Positions 7,528 through 16,693 are shown, counted from the stretch's first letter. The stretch: 64,000 nt of DNA from UBA4416 sp040389965 (GCA_040389965.1 JAZJZF010000040.1:1-64000), one strand, 5' to 3'. A program made the numbers and translations. Notes: generated by a model not told the origin, from the sequence alone.

Positions 7528-10500
7528 TGGATATAGCATCACTCAGCGTTAAGCGCCCTGTACTGGCTTGCGTTATGTCTATCATTATTGTGCTCTTTGG
7601 TGCAATAGGTTATAAATATTTAGGAATCAGGGAATTTCCCTCCGTTGATCCTCCTGTTATTACTGTAAGAACAAGCTATACGGGAGCAAATGCAGATGTT
7701 ATTCAGTCGCAGATTACCGAACCGCTTGAAAAAGTAATTAATGGTATTGATGGTATCAGAACTATTTCTTCGTCTTCTAACCAGGGGTCGAGTGTTATCA
7801 CTGTTGAATTTAATTTAAGTGCTAATCTTGAGGCTGCTGCTAATGATGTGCGTGATAAAGTATCGCAGGGTTTAAGGCAATTGCCTCAGGATATTGATGC
7901 ACCACCGGTTGTATCAAAAGCAGATGCAAACTCAGATCCTATTGTATCGATGACACTGGTAAGTGATACGCGTTCGTTGTTGGAAGTGAGTGACTACGCA
8001 GAGAATGTGCTGGCACAAAATCTTCAAACCATATCGGGTGTAAGTGCTGTGCAAATATGGGGGCAACGCCGCTACTCTATGCGTATTCGCTTATTACCGG
8101 AAAAACTGGCATCTTATAATTTAACACCCTTAGATGTAAGAACATCGCTCGATAAAGAAAACGTAGATCTCCCTTCCGGGAAAATTGAAGGTAATATGAC
8201 CGAACTTACGGTTAATACGATTGGCCGTTTATCTACAGTTCCGGAGTTTGAAGGAATGATCATTAAAGAAGATGCCGGAAATATTGTGAGGTTAAAAGAT
8301 GTGGCTAAAGTAGAGCTGGGTGCTGAAAACGAAGAAACAATTTTAAAAGAATCGGGGACACCAATGGTTGGTTTGGCTTTGGTGCCGCAGCCGGGAGCCA
8401 ACTATATCGACATCGCTAATGAGTTTTATAAACGTTATGATCAGCTAAAAAAAGATCTTCCTAAGGATTATACAATTAATATAGCATTGGATAATACACG
8501 CTTTATTAAAAAATCTATTACAGAGGTTCAGGAAACATTAATCATTGCATTGATCCTCGTTATTTTAATTATTTATTTATTCTTCAGAGATTGGTTAATT
8601 GCCTTCCGCCCTTTAATCGATATTCCTGTATCCTTGATTGGTGCCTTCTTTATTATGTACCTGATGGATTACTCCATTAACGTATTAACCTTGCTGGCTA
8701 TTGTACTGGCAACGGGCTTGGTGGTGGATGACGGTATTGTAGTTACCGAAAACATTTTCAAAAAGATAGAAAAAGGAATGAAGCCTGAAGAGGCTGCTAT
8801 TGAAGGAACACGCGAAATTTATATGGCGGTAATTTCTACCTCTTTAACACTGGTAGCAGTATTTATGCCGGTAATATTTTTAGAAGGCTTTGTAGGGCGT
8901 TTATTCAGAGAATTTGGGGTGGTAATAGCCGGAGCAGTATTAATATCGGCATTTGTATCGTTGACCTTAACACCTATGCTGAATGCGAAGCTTGTAAAAA
9001 AAGATCCGCATAAAAAGAGTAGGTTCTATGTTTGGACAGAACCATTCTTTCAGTCATTGGATATTTGGTTTAAACATACAGTAACTCTTTTCTTGCAAAA
9101 AAGATGGTGGGCATGGGTTATATTATCGATTTCATTCGGGGCTATTTTTCTGTTCGGTTCACAATTAAAATCGGAGCTGTCGCCGTTGGAGGATCGTAAC
9201 TGGTTGCGTTTATCAATTACTGCACCCGAAGGAACATCCTTTGAAGCAACAGATGCATTAATAGATCGTGTAGGAGGTTTTATATCTGATTCGGTTGCTG
9301 AAAAAGCGGTATGTTTAACGGTTACTGCTCCGGGCTTTGCGGGTTCAGGTGCTGTTAATACAGGTTTTGTAAGGTTGGCATTAACGCAGTCTGAAACAAG
9401 AAAACGCTCACAACAACAAATAGCGGCATACATCAGTAAAAATTTAGCGCAATTTCCCGAAGGTAAAGTGTTTGTCATTCAGGAGCAGTCTATTTCTTCA
9501 GGTGGTGGCCCCCGTGGTGCTTTGCCAATACAGTTTGTATTGCAGACAAACGACTTTAATAAATTAAGAGAAAAACTTCCTAAGTTTTTGGAAGCAGCCA
9601 ATAAAAATCCTACGTTTCAGGGAGTAGATGTGAATCTTAAATTTAATAAACCTGAATTGGTTATTGAAATTGACAGAGATAAAGCTAGAACCCTGGGAGT
9701 TTCTATTGCCGATGTGGCTCAAACAATACAGCTTGCGTTAAGTGGTCAGCGTTTTGGCTATTACATTGCAAATGATAAGCAGTATCAGGTAATAGGGCAG
9801 GTTAACCGCGAAAACAGAGATAACCCAAGCGACATTAGAGATCTGTATGTAAGAAATAATTTAGGAGCAATGATACAGCTCGATAACATTATTAAAATAG
9901 TTGAACGGAGTAGTCCGCCACAATTATATCATTACAACCGTTACCAGGCAGCAACTGTTCAGGCAGGTTTAGCACCCGGAAAAACGATAGGAGACGGTAT
10001 TGATGCCATGAATAAAATAGCGGCCGATGTATTGGATGATAATTTTACAACGGCTTTAACAGGCGCATCGAGGGATTTTGCGGAGAGTTCTTCGAATATT
10101 TTGTTTGCGTTTGGATTAGCGTTATTGCTGATCTATTTACTATTAGCAGCACAGTTCGAAAGTTTTGTGGAACCTCTTATCATTATGATGACCGTGCCAA
10201 TGGCTTTATCCGGCGCATTATTCTCGCTCTGGTATTTTAACCAGACCTTAAATATTTTCAGTCAGATAGGGATGATCATGCTCGTTGGGCTCGTAACCAA
10301 AAATGGTATTTTAATTATTGAATTTACAAATCAGCTTCGGGAAAAAGGATTAAAAGTACGTGAAGCTTTAATTGAAGCATCGACAGCGCGTTTAAGACCT
10401 ATTTTAATGACCAGTTTGGCAACTATGCTAGGTGCCTTGCCAATTGCAATGGCACTCGGAGCGGGCTCTAAAAGCCGTATGGGAATGGGAATTGTAATTA

Positions 10501-10628
10501 TTGGCGGTTTATTATTTTCGATGGTGTTAACCTTGTTTGTTATACCTGCTATTTATTCGTTCCTGGTAAAAGACAAAAAAATGAAAGACGATTCGGATGA
10601 TTCATCTTCTATAAATGATATGAAATAG
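7527..10628 (+). CDS. RND multidrug efflux transporter, inner-membrane pump (HAE family)
   Basis: A 1033-residue pump of the size expected for AcrB/MexB homologues. The N-terminus (MDIASLSVKRPVLACVMSII) is the usual first span. Proton-relay residues are present: VVDDGIVVTEN in TM4 (the Asp-Asp pair) and VGLVTKNGILIIEF in TM10 (the Lys). Two large periplasmic loops and the second RND repeat are complete. It exports amphiphilic compounds driven by proton flux, with the adaptor upstream and TolC downstream. The Ser/Asp-rich cytoplasmic tail (DDSDDSSS) is unremarkable. Confidence 0.96.
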   Translation: MDIASLSVKRPVLACVMSIIIVLFGAIGYKYLGIREFPSVDPPVITVRTSYTGANADVIQSQITEPLEKVINGIDGIRTISSSSNQGSSVITVEFNLSANLEAAANDVRDKVSQGLRQLPQDIDAPPVVSKADANSDPIVSMTLVSDTRSLLEVSDYAENVLAQNLQTISGVSAVQIWGQRRYSMRIRLLPEKLASYNLTPLDVRTSLDKENVDLPSGKIEGNMTELTVNTIGRLSTVPEFEGMIIKEDAGNIVRLKDVAKVELGAENEETILKESGTPMVGLALVPQPGANYIDIANEFYKRYDQLKKDLPKDYTINIALDNTRFIKKSITEVQETLIIALILVILIIYLFFRDWLIAFRPLIDIPVSLIGAFFIMYLMDYSINVLTLLAIVLATGLVVDDGIVVTENIFKKIEKGMKPEEAAIEGTREIYMAVISTSLTLVAVFMPVIFLEGFVGRLFREFGVVIAGAVLISAFVSLTLTPMLNAKLVKKDPHKKSRFYVWTEPFFQSLDIWFKHTVTLFLQKRWWAWVILSISFGAIFLFGSQLKSELSPLEDRNWLRLSITAPEGTSFEATDALIDRVGGFISDSVAEKAVCLTVTAPGFAGSGAVNTGFVRLALTQSETRKRSQQQIAAYISKNLAQFPEGKVFVIQEQSISSGGGPRGALPIQFVLQTNDFNKLREKLPKFLEAANKNPTFQGVDVNLKFNKPELVIEIDRDKARTLGVSIADVAQTIQLALSGQRFGYYIANDKQYQVIGQVNRENRDNPSDIRDLYVRNNLGAMIQLDNIIKIVERSSPPQLYHYNRYQAATVQAGLAPGKTIGDGIDAMNKIAADVLDDNFTTALTGASRDFAESSSNILFAFGLALLLIYLLLAAQFESFVEPLIIMMTVPMALSGALFSLWYFNQTLNIFSQIGMIMLVGLVTKNGILIIEFTNQLREKGLKVREALIEASTARLRPILMTSLATMLGALPIAMALGAGSKSRMGMGIVIIGGLLFSMVLTLFVIPAIYSFLVKDKKMKDDSDDSSSINDMK

Positions 10629-10714
10629 TCATGTTGCCGACAGTACAAATACCAATGAAGATAACATGGCTATACCATATGACCTTAAAAAACAATAATA
10701 TCTACATATGAAAC

Positions 10715-12022
10715 ATGAAAAAACTATATAGTCTATATATTATTACGATAGCGTTTGTAAGTAGTACTGCCTTTTCGCAGAGCATACTTACAGTAGATGA
10801 TGCCATTAAAATGGGTTTAGGGAAAAACTTTAATGTGCTCATCGCAAAAAACAATCAGGAAATAGCCAAAGTACAAAACAATATTGGTGCAGCAGGCATG
10901 TCGCCTTCTGTTACGGTAAATGGTAATTTAAATTTAGCGACCCTTAATTCGCATCAGGAATTTAATACCGGCGTGGTACAGGATAAAAACGGAGCTCAGT
11001 CTAATACTTCGGGAGCCTCTATAAATGCCTATTGGACCATTTTTGACGGGTTAAGAATGTTTGCAATTAAAAAACGCTTAAATGAAAATGAACAATTGTC
11101 TGCTGTTTACTTAAAGCAGCAAATGGAAAATACAACCTACGATATTATAGCAGCATATTATAATATTGTAAAAACAGATGCGCTGATCAAGGCTGCAAAG
11201 CAAAACCTCGAAATTTATGAAGAGCGGAAAAAAATTGCACAACTCAAACTTCAGATAGGCTCAGATTCGAAGGTTGATTTGCTGTTATCACAATCGGATT
11301 ATAATAAAGCAAAATCATCGATCATACAGTTAGAGTTAGATTTGTTGAATGCAAAAACACAATTGAACCAATTGATCAGTCAGCCTATTGATACGGATTT
11401 TAAAACAACAGATTCTATTATTGTTAATTATAATCCAACGTATGAGGATCTCAAAAAAAGTTCTATCAGCACAAATTCGGCTATTCAAATATCAAAACAA
11501 AGCGAGTTAATTGCACAACAGCGTATAAAAGAATATAGAGCAAATAATTTACCCTTAATTCAGCTGAATGGTTCTTACACATTTCTTCGGAGTCAGAGTC
11601 AGGCAGGTATCGTTTTTTTAAACAGACAAACAGGTTTAAATGGAGGTGTTACGGCTAGCTGGTTATTATTTAATGGCATGAAAAATCAAAAACTGATTAA
11701 AGAAGCAAACCTTGTAACACTTAACCAACGTTATATTACGCAGCAAACTGAGCAATTGGTGGATGCATCGGTATTTGTGAATTTTAAATCGTTTCAAATG
11801 AATAAACAAATTGTAGATCTTGAAACGCAAAACCTGGCCGATTCAAAACAAGTGCAGGTAGTTTCGTTGGAAAGGTATAAAATAGGGAAAGCCAGTTTAT
11901 TGGAAACCATAGAAACTCAAAAAAATCTGGAAGATGCACAGGTGCGTTATATAAACGCTTTATATGCCATTAAGCTTGCTGAAACGGAATTATTGAGAAC
12001 AAATGGTGCGCTGGTAAAATAG
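10715..12022 (+). CDS. TolC-family outer-membrane efflux channel
   Basis: A 435-residue protein with signal peptide (cleavage after STAFSQ) and two TolC/OEP repeats. Each has long amphipathic coiled-coil helices and a short beta segment (SGASINAYWTIFDGLR; GLNGGVTASWLLFNGMKNQK). It forms the outer-membrane exit duct of the RND operon, 86 bases after the pump gene. The gap shows no terminator-like hairpin. Confidence 0.93.
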   Translation: MKKLYSLYIITIAFVSSTAFSQSILTVDDAIKMGLGKNFNVLIAKNNQEIAKVQNNIGAAGMSPSVTVNGNLNLATLNSHQEFNTGVVQDKNGAQSNTSGASINAYWTIFDGLRMFAIKKRLNENEQLSAVYLKQQMENTTYDIIAAYYNIVKTDALIKAAKQNLEIYEERKKIAQLKLQIGSDSKVDLLLSQSDYNKAKSSIIQLELDLLNAKTQLNQLISQPIDTDFKTTDSIIVNYNPTYEDLKKSSISTNSAIQISKQSELIAQQRIKEYRANNLPLIQLNGSYTFLRSQSQAGIVFLNRQTGLNGGVTASWLLFNGMKNQKLIKEANLVTLNQRYITQQTEQLVDASVFVNFKSFQMNKQIVDLETQNLADSKQVQVVSLERYKIGKASLLETIETQKNLEDAQVRYINALYAIKLAETELLRTNGALVK

Positions 12023-12060
12023 CTGTATAGTCTTTAATGAATTGACTAAAGAACAGATTG

Positions 12061-12768
12061 TTACTTATTAAAACGCATCTGCACCACACCGATAAAGGCT
12101 TCCTTAAAGATTTTGGTACTCATTTTGCTTACGCCTAAAACCCGGTCGGTAAACATAATAGGAACTTCCACAATTTTAAAACCTTTTTTCACTGCCCTGT
12201 ATTTCATTTCTATCTGAAAAGCATAACCCATAAATTTTATCAGGTCAAGATCAATCGTTTCAAGTACTTTACGTCTGTAACATTTAAAACCTGCAGTAGT
12301 GTCTTTTACCGGAATCCATAAGATCATACGAACATACACAGAAGCAAAATAGCTCATCAGGATCCTTCCTATAGGCCAATTGTCTACTTTACCACCTTTT
12401 ACATAACGTGAACCCACAGCAACATCGGCACCCTTTTCGCAAGCCTCAAGTAAACGTACCAGGTCGGCAGGATTATGACTAAAATCGCAATCCATTTCAA
12501 AGACGTAATCATAGTCTCTGGCTAAAGCCCATTTAAAACCATGTATATAAGCAGTTCCCAGGCCCAGTTTGCCTTTTCTTTCTTCGATATGTAGTTTGCC
12601 TGTGTATTGTTTTTGCAGCTCTTTTACTTTAGCAGCTGTACCATCCGGAGATCCGTCGTCAACAATTAATATTTCAAACTCACGGGGTAATGAAAAAACA
12701 GTGTGAACCATTTTTTCAATGTTTTCAATTTCGTTGTAAGTAGGAATTATAACAAGGTTTTTGCCCAT
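12061..12768 (-). CDS. Polyprenol monophosphomannose synthase-like glycosyltransferase (GT2)
   Basis: A 235-residue GT-A enzyme. It has the GT2 start LVIIPTYNEIENIEKMV, IVDDGSPDGTA, the metal-binding region FEMDCDFSHNPADL, VAVGSRYVKGG and the DPM1-type motif DTTAGFKCYRRKVLE. It lacks the C-terminal membrane spans of longer DPM1 homologues. It likely transfers mannose (or another hexose) from a nucleotide sugar to polyprenol phosphate at the inner face of the membrane, a donor for surface glycans or protein glycosylation. Convergent with tolC, 38 bases between stops. Confidence 0.9.
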   Translation of the reverse strand: MGKNLVIIPTYNEIENIEKMVHTVFSLPREFEILIVDDGSPDGTAAKVKELQKQYTGKLHIEERKGKLGLGTAYIHGFKWALARDYDYVFEMDCDFSHNPADLVRLLEACEKGADVAVGSRYVKGGKVDNWPIGRILMSYFASVYVRMILWIPVKDTTAGFKCYRRKVLETIDLDLIKFMGYAFQIEMKYRAVKKGFKIVEVPIMFTDRVLGVSKMSTKIFKEAFIGVVQMRFNK

Positions 12769-12909
12769 AAATTTAGAGTGTAAATATACAATTATTGTTG
12801 TTTCCTAAAAGCGGTATATTTACCTGGATATTTCGGAAAGAGTGTTAATTTAGGTTAAGCTAGTGTTATATTAAAAGGGCAATATAGGCCCTATATGGCA
12901 AAAATGATT

Positions 12910-12917
12910 TAGCTTTG
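12910..12917 (+). promoter_or_regulatory. -7 element TAGCTTTG immediately before the RlpA-like gene
   Basis: A perfect TAnnTTTG match ending 4 bases before ATG 12921. Such spacing predicts a leaderless transcript. No TTTG -33 box is obvious, so confidence is moderate. Confidence 0.4.
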
Positions 12918-12920
12918 AGT

Positions 12921-13301
12921 ATGAGAGGATATGGTTTCATGATCGCTTTTCTACTTTCGGCTTTTCTGTTTTACGGACAGGATACGATCCCGAAAATAAA
13001 TAAAACCAAAGGAACAGCCAGTTTTTATGCTAAAAAGTTCAACGGGCGCAAAACGACTTCGGGCCAAAAATTCAGTAATGATAGTTTAACGGCTGCCCAT
13101 AAAAAGCTGAAATTTGGCACCTATGTGATGGTCAGGAATTTAAAGAACGATTCTACCGTTATTGTACGTATCAACGACCGGCTGCCTCAAAATTCAAAAC
13201 GCAGTATCGATCTGACCCAAAGAGCGGCTAAACAATTAAATTTTATCAGATCGGGTTTAACCAAAGTGGAAATAACAGTGTTAGATTCTTTGAATAAATA
13301 A
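12921..13301 (+). CDS. RlpA-like septal/cell-wall protein (double-psi beta-barrel)
   Basis: A secreted protein of about 126 residues. The DPBB domain shows the RlpA hallmarks GTASFYAKKFNGRKTTSGQ, LTAAHKKLKFGTYVMVRNL and VIVRINDRLPQNSKRSIDL. The catalytic/binding Asp in IND and the Ser-Arg-Asp-Leu region fit. The family binds denuded glycan strands or acts as a lytic transglycosylase. I chose ATG 12921 over TTG 12915 because the -7 box TAGCTTTG (12910-12917) overlaps the TTG, so an mRNA starting about 5 bases later would begin near 12921. No SPOR domain follows. Confidence 0.8.
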   Translation: MRGYGFMIAFLLSAFLFYGQDTIPKINKTKGTASFYAKKFNGRKTTSGQKFSNDSLTAAHKKLKFGTYVMVRNLKNDSTVIVRINDRLPQNSKRSIDLTQRAAKQLNFIRSGLTKVEITVLDSLNK

Positions 13302-13331
13302 TCCATAATTTAGTAATTTGCATCCTGAAAA

Positions 13332-13363
13332 TACCCCCTGTATTTTACAAAACAGGCGGGGTA
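13332..13363 (+). terminator. Hairpin between the RlpA-like gene and dihydroorotase
   Basis: TACCCC-CTGT pairs with ACAG-GC-GGGGTA around a 10-base AT-rich loop. It ends 16 bases before ATG 13380. It may end the upstream gene or act as a leader hairpin on the dihydroorotase mRNA. There is no U-tract, which favours the leader reading slightly. Confidence 0.35.
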
Positions 13364-13379
13364 AATTATAGCTAAGCCC

Positions 13380-14717
13380 ATGCAAAAAATACTGATCAAA
13401 AATGCCACGATTATTAATGAAGACGAATCTTACGTTTCGGATATACTGATCGAAGGAAATTATATTAGCCAGATTGATAGAGATATAACGGACGCTAATG
13501 CCAAAATTATTGAAGCAGAGGGGCTTGTATTAATGCCCGGCGCGATTGATGATCAGGTGCATTTCAGAGAGCCCGGCTTAACGCACAAAGGCGAAATTTA
13601 TACAGAAGCAAAAGCTGCCGTAGCCGGTGGAGTGACTTCCTTTATGGAAATGCCCAACACCAATCCGCAAACGGTTACACTTATCGAGTTGGATAAAAAG
13701 TACGCACGGGCAAAGGAATGTTCGCTTGCCAATTATTCGTTTTATATGGGGGGGACCAATGTTAATTTGGAAGAAACACTGAAGGTGGATTATAAAACAG
13801 TATGCGGTTTAAAACTGTTTATGGGATCAAGCACCGGCGATATGCTGGTAGATAATGAAAAAACACTGGAAGGATTTTTCTCGAAGTCGAATACCTTAAT
13901 TGCCACGCATTGTGAATTCGACCCATTGATCAAAGAAACTCAGGCACGTATAGTAGAAGAGTACGGCGAAGATCTGCCGGCCTATTTTCATCCTATTATT
14001 CGTAGTGAAGAAGCTTGCTACCGCTCGTCGTCCTTTGCAGTGAACCTTGCTAAAAAATACGATACACGCTTACATATCCTGCATATATCAACGGCTAAAG
14101 AGCTTAATTTATTTACTAATAAAATTCCTTTAAAGAAAAAACGCATTACTGCCGAAGCCTGTATTCATCATTTGTGGTTTAACGAAGATGATTATAATAA
14201 AAAAGGCAATTTCATTAAATGGAATCCGGCTGTAAAAACAGAATACGACAGGGCTCATATTTTTGAAGCGGTTTTAGACGGGAGAATTGATGTCATAGCT
14301 ACAGACCATGCTCCGCATACCTTAGAAGAAAAACAGTTGCCTTATTTGAAAGCGCCAAGTGGTGGACCTTTGGTACAGCATTCTATTTTAGCTATGCTCG
14401 AATTTTACAAACAAGGGAAAATAAGTTTGGATAAAATTGTGCGTATGATGTCGCATAACGTGGCTGATATTTTTAATATTGAAAAACGAGGCTATATCCG
14501 TGAAGGCTACTTTGCTGATTTGGTACTAGTAGATCTTAACAAACCTACGGAAGTAACTAAAGAATCCTTATTGTACAAATGTGGTTGGAGTCCATTTGAA
14601 GGAACCACTTTCTCTGCAAGTATCAATAAAACCATTGTAAGCGGCCATTTGGTGTATGACAACGGAACCTTTGACGAAAGTAAAAAAGGGGAGAGAATGA
14701 GCTTTAAGAGGGATTAA
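13380..14717 (+). CDS. pyrC: Dihydroorotase (class I amidohydrolase)
   Basis: A 445-residue enzyme of the cyclic amidohydrolase superfamily. Visible metal and catalytic elements: DDQVHFREPG (the HxxR motif, with substrate-binding Arg), GLKLFMGSSTG (the Lys normally carboxylated), ATHCEFD, LHILHISTAKE and IATDHAPHTLEEK (final metal/catalytic Asp). It interconverts carbamoyl-aspartate and dihydroorotate in pyrimidine synthesis. It stands alone; pyrH lies 24 kb away. The length and the FREPG motif fit the class I (PyrC/AllB-like) group, and dihydroorotase is the best-supported function; allantoinase is the alternative. Confidence 0.88.
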   Translation: MQKILIKNATIINEDESYVSDILIEGNYISQIDRDITDANAKIIEAEGLVLMPGAIDDQVHFREPGLTHKGEIYTEAKAAVAGGVTSFMEMPNTNPQTVTLIELDKKYARAKECSLANYSFYMGGTNVNLEETLKVDYKTVCGLKLFMGSSTGDMLVDNEKTLEGFFSKSNTLIATHCEFDPLIKETQARIVEEYGEDLPAYFHPIIRSEEACYRSSSFAVNLAKKYDTRLHILHISTAKELNLFTNKIPLKKKRITAEACIHHLWFNEDDYNKKGNFIKWNPAVKTEYDRAHIFEAVLDGRIDVIATDHAPHTLEEKQLPYLKAPSGGPLVQHSILAMLEFYKQGKISLDKIVRMMSHNVADIFNIEKRGYIREGYFADLVLVDLNKPTEVTKESLLYKCGWSPFEGTTFSASINKTIVSGHLVYDNGTFDESKKGERMSFKRD

Positions 14718-14723
14718 GTATTT

Positions 14724-14868
14724 GTCATTGCGAGGAGGTATTGCCTGTCCCGAACTTGATTTGGGAACGATGTAATCTCAAACCTATCATTTACTGATAC
14801 ATAAATGCTTACTAAGAAATTAGAATAGTTTGAGTTGTATGAGATTGCTTCACTGCGTTCGCAATGAC
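14724..14868. repeat. 145-base dispersed-repeat element with GTCATTGCGA terminal inverted repeats
   Basis: The ends GTCATTGCGA (14724-14733) and TCGCAATGAC (14859-14868) are perfect inverted repeats. Inner segments GTAATCTCA and TGAGATT are also inverted, so the transcript could fold into a long hairpin. It fills the gap between the convergent dihydroorotase and ftsY genes and has no coding potential. GTCATTGCGAGG...GCAATGAC ends are familiar from non-autonomous intergenic repeats in many Bacteroidota genomes; that link is from memory, not a search. Confidence 0.6.
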
Positions 14869-14892
14869 GAGATGTAATGGCGAAATTAAAAT

Positions 14893-15827
14893 CTAGCCCT
14901 GACTAAACAAACTATCCACAAACTCGGTACGGTTAAATACCTGCAGGTCTTCCATTTTTTCGCCTACGCCAATATATTTTACCGGTATTTTAAATTGANN
15001 NNNNNNNNACCATCTAATTTGGTTAATGCCAAAGCTGTTACATCAGTGGCAGCGGTAAATTGTTTACATTGTTCAATGGCGTTTTGCCCGGTACTTGCAT
15101 CTAAAACCAATAGCACATCGTGTGGCGCATCAGGAATCACCTTTTTCATCACATTCTTGATCTTGGTAAGCTCGTTCATTAAATTAATTTTGTTGTGTAA
15201 GCGTCCGGCGGTGTCGATAATCACCACATCGGCTCCTTTTGCTTTGGCACTACTTAAGGTATCAAAGGCTACACTTGCAGGATCTGCATTCATGCCCTGC
15301 GATACAATATCTACTCCCGTACGTTGGCTCCATATGGTTAGTTGCTCTACCGCAGCCGCTCTGAACGTATCAGCCGCTCCAAGTACCACATGGTATCCTG
15401 CTTTTTTGAATTGATGAGAGAGTTTGCCAATGGTGGTGGTTTTACCAACGCCATTAACGCCCACTACCATAATCACGTAAGGTTTTTTATCTGCAGGAAT
15501 TTCAAAGCTGGTAGCATCTGTCGAATTGTTTTCGGTGAGTAATGCCGCCACTTCTTCTTTCAGTAAATTATTTAATTCGCCTGTACCAACATATTTATTG
15601 GCAGCTACACGTGCTTCAATGCGTTTAATGATCTTTAATGTCGTGTTTACGCCTACATCTCCCGAAATTAATACTTCTTCCAGGTTATCCAGTACATCGG
15701 CATCTACGGTCGATTTTCCAGCGACAGCCTTGGCAAGTTTCCCAAAAAAACTTTCCTTGGTTTTTGACAAGCCTTCGTTCAGACTTTCTTTTTCTTCTTT
15801 GCCAAATAGTTTACTGAAAAATCCCAT
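14893..15827 (-). CDS. ftsY: Signal recognition particle receptor FtsY (interrupted by an N gap)
   Basis: The N-terminal part shows the FtsY NG domain: helical N domain, G1 VVGVNGVGKTTTIGKL, AADTFRAAAVEQL, VVIIDTAGRLHNK and LVLDASTGQNA, then TKLDG at the gap. After the N run the frame shifts by one, but the minus-strand sequence from 14998 reads QFKIPVKYIGVGEKMEDLQ and ends VDSLFSQG with TAG at 14895-14893, the normal FtsY C-terminus. The gene is therefore intact in the genome. It is the SRP receptor GTPase targeting membrane proteins. It lies in the rpmB-rpmG-DUF4295-ftsY gene order. Confidence 0.93.
14999..15008. other. Assembly gap (10 N) inside ftsY
   Basis: A fixed-length placeholder, not a measured distance. 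Between TKLDG and QFKIPVKY, FtsY proteins normally have about 12 residues (TAKGGV...GISD), so about 35 bases are probably missing. That also restores the frame, because a gap of 3n-1 bases is required. Confidence 0.9.
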
Positions 15828-15954
15828 AGGTGTTATGTGCGTGTTTAGTCGCCTACAAATGTATTAAATAAAAAGGTTTAAATAAGAACAGAGCATCTAA
15901 AATAACAAATTCTTGCAGTGACGAATAATATTATAAAACGTAATTATTTGAAAC

Positions 15955-15986
15955 AAAAAAGCTCCTTCATTGCTGAAGAAGCTTTT
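15955..15986 (-). terminator. Terminator between DUF4295 gene and ftsY
   Basis: AGCTCCTTCA (15960-15969) pairs with TGAAGAAGCT (15974-15983) with one mismatch around TTGC, flanked by A-runs and T-runs. On the minus strand the hairpin is followed by TTTTTTGTTT. It may partly end transcription of the r-protein genes before ftsY. Confidence 0.65.
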
Positions 15987-16005
15987 GATAAAAGTGTTGA
16001 GGTAA

Positions 16006-16158
16006 TTATTTTTTCAAATAATCAGCTACTAATTCGTTTTGAACGATTTCTTCCCTGAAAGCGTAAGCTCCTGTTTTTGGGGATTTAATTACTTTAATCA
16101 CTTTAGTAAAGCTATTTCCTTTACCTGTTTTTAGTGTTGCAACTACCTTCTTTGCCAT
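16006..16158 (-). CDS. DUF4295 small basic protein next to rpmG
   Basis: A 50-residue basic protein that starts MAKKVVATLKTGKGNSFTKV and ends VQNELVADYLKK. DUF4295 is a Bacteroidota-restricted family found beside L28 and L33, and this gene sits exactly there, 21 bases after rpmG. Size, charge and context suggest a ribosome-associated protein; the role is not established. ATG 16158 to TAA 16006-16008 is the full frame. Confidence 0.9.
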   Translation of the reverse strand: MAKKVVATLKTGKGNSFTKVIKVIKSPKTGAYAFREEIVQNELVADYLKK

Positions 16159-16179
16159 TTTACTATCGTTTTAAAGGGA

Positions 16180-16362
16180 TTATTTAATTTCTTTATGAAC
16201 CGTCATTTTTTTCAAAATCGGGTTGTATTTTTTCAATTCAATACGATCAGGCGTATTTTTTTTGTTTTTAGTAGTAATGTAACGGGATGTACCGTGTTTA
16301 CCACTGTCTTTATGCTCAGTGCATTCTAAAATTACTTGAATTCTATTACCTTTTTTTGCCAT
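16180..16362 (-). CDS. rpmG: 50S ribosomal protein L33
   Basis: The 60-residue protein has the L33 pattern: MAKKGNRIQVILECTEH, then TSRYITTKNKKNTPDRIELK and KYNPILKKMTVHKEIK. Of the zinc-ribbon cysteines of the C+ form only one remains (Cys14), so this is a C-minus L33. It is 20 bases downstream of rpmB in the same operon. Confidence 0.96.
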   Translation of the reverse strand: MAKKGNRIQVILECTEHKDSGKHGTSRYITTKNKKNTPDRIELKKYNPILKKMTVHKEIK

Positions 16363-16382
16363 TTTCTGTGATATTTATGAAA

Positions 16383-16619
16383 TTAAGCTAAAATTCCGCC
16401 TTCAACAGCGTCTTTTAAACAAGCAAAAATTCCTTTTTTGTTAATGTTTTTAATTGCAGATGTAGATACACGAAGTGTAACCCATTCTCCTGTTTCAGGA
16501 ACGAAAAACTTTTTAGTTTTTAAATTTACTTTAAACTGGCGACGAGTTTTAGTATTAGAAAAAGAAACGTGGTTTCCTTTCATCGCTTTTTTTCCTGTTA
16601 ATTGACAAATACGTGACAT
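16383..16619 (-). CDS. rpmB: 50S ribosomal protein L28
   Basis: A 78-residue protein with the L28 signature MSRICQLTGKKAMKGNHVSF, followed by NTKTRRQFKVNLKTKKFFVP and WVTLRVSTSAIKNINKKG. Length fits bacterial L28. It is the first gene of the minus-strand rpmB-rpmG-DUF4295-ftsY cluster, under a near-perfect Bacteroidota promoter at 16663-16693. Confidence 0.97.
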   Translation of the reverse strand: MSRICQLTGKKAMKGNHVSFSNTKTRRQFKVNLKTKKFFVPETGEWVTLRVSTSAIKNINKKGIFACLKDAVEGGILA

Positions 16620-16662
16620 GATGTTATAATCTTTAAAAATGTTTTCCCCTCAAAAAGGGACG

Positions 16663-16693
16663 CAAATATAATATCTTTTTTTAAACCTACAAA
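16663..16693 (-). promoter_or_regulatory. Promoter of the rpmB-rpmG operon
   Basis: On the minus strand, TTTG (16693-16690), 19 bases, then TATATTTG (16670-16663): an exact match to the Bacteroidota -33/-7 consensus. The predicted start near 16658 gives a leader of about 40 bases to rpmB. Confidence 0.7.

Noticed and set aside
14979..15827. Truncated FtsY ending near 14979
   Set aside because: The apparent stop is produced by the ten-N placeholder; the true C-terminus is readable to 14893.
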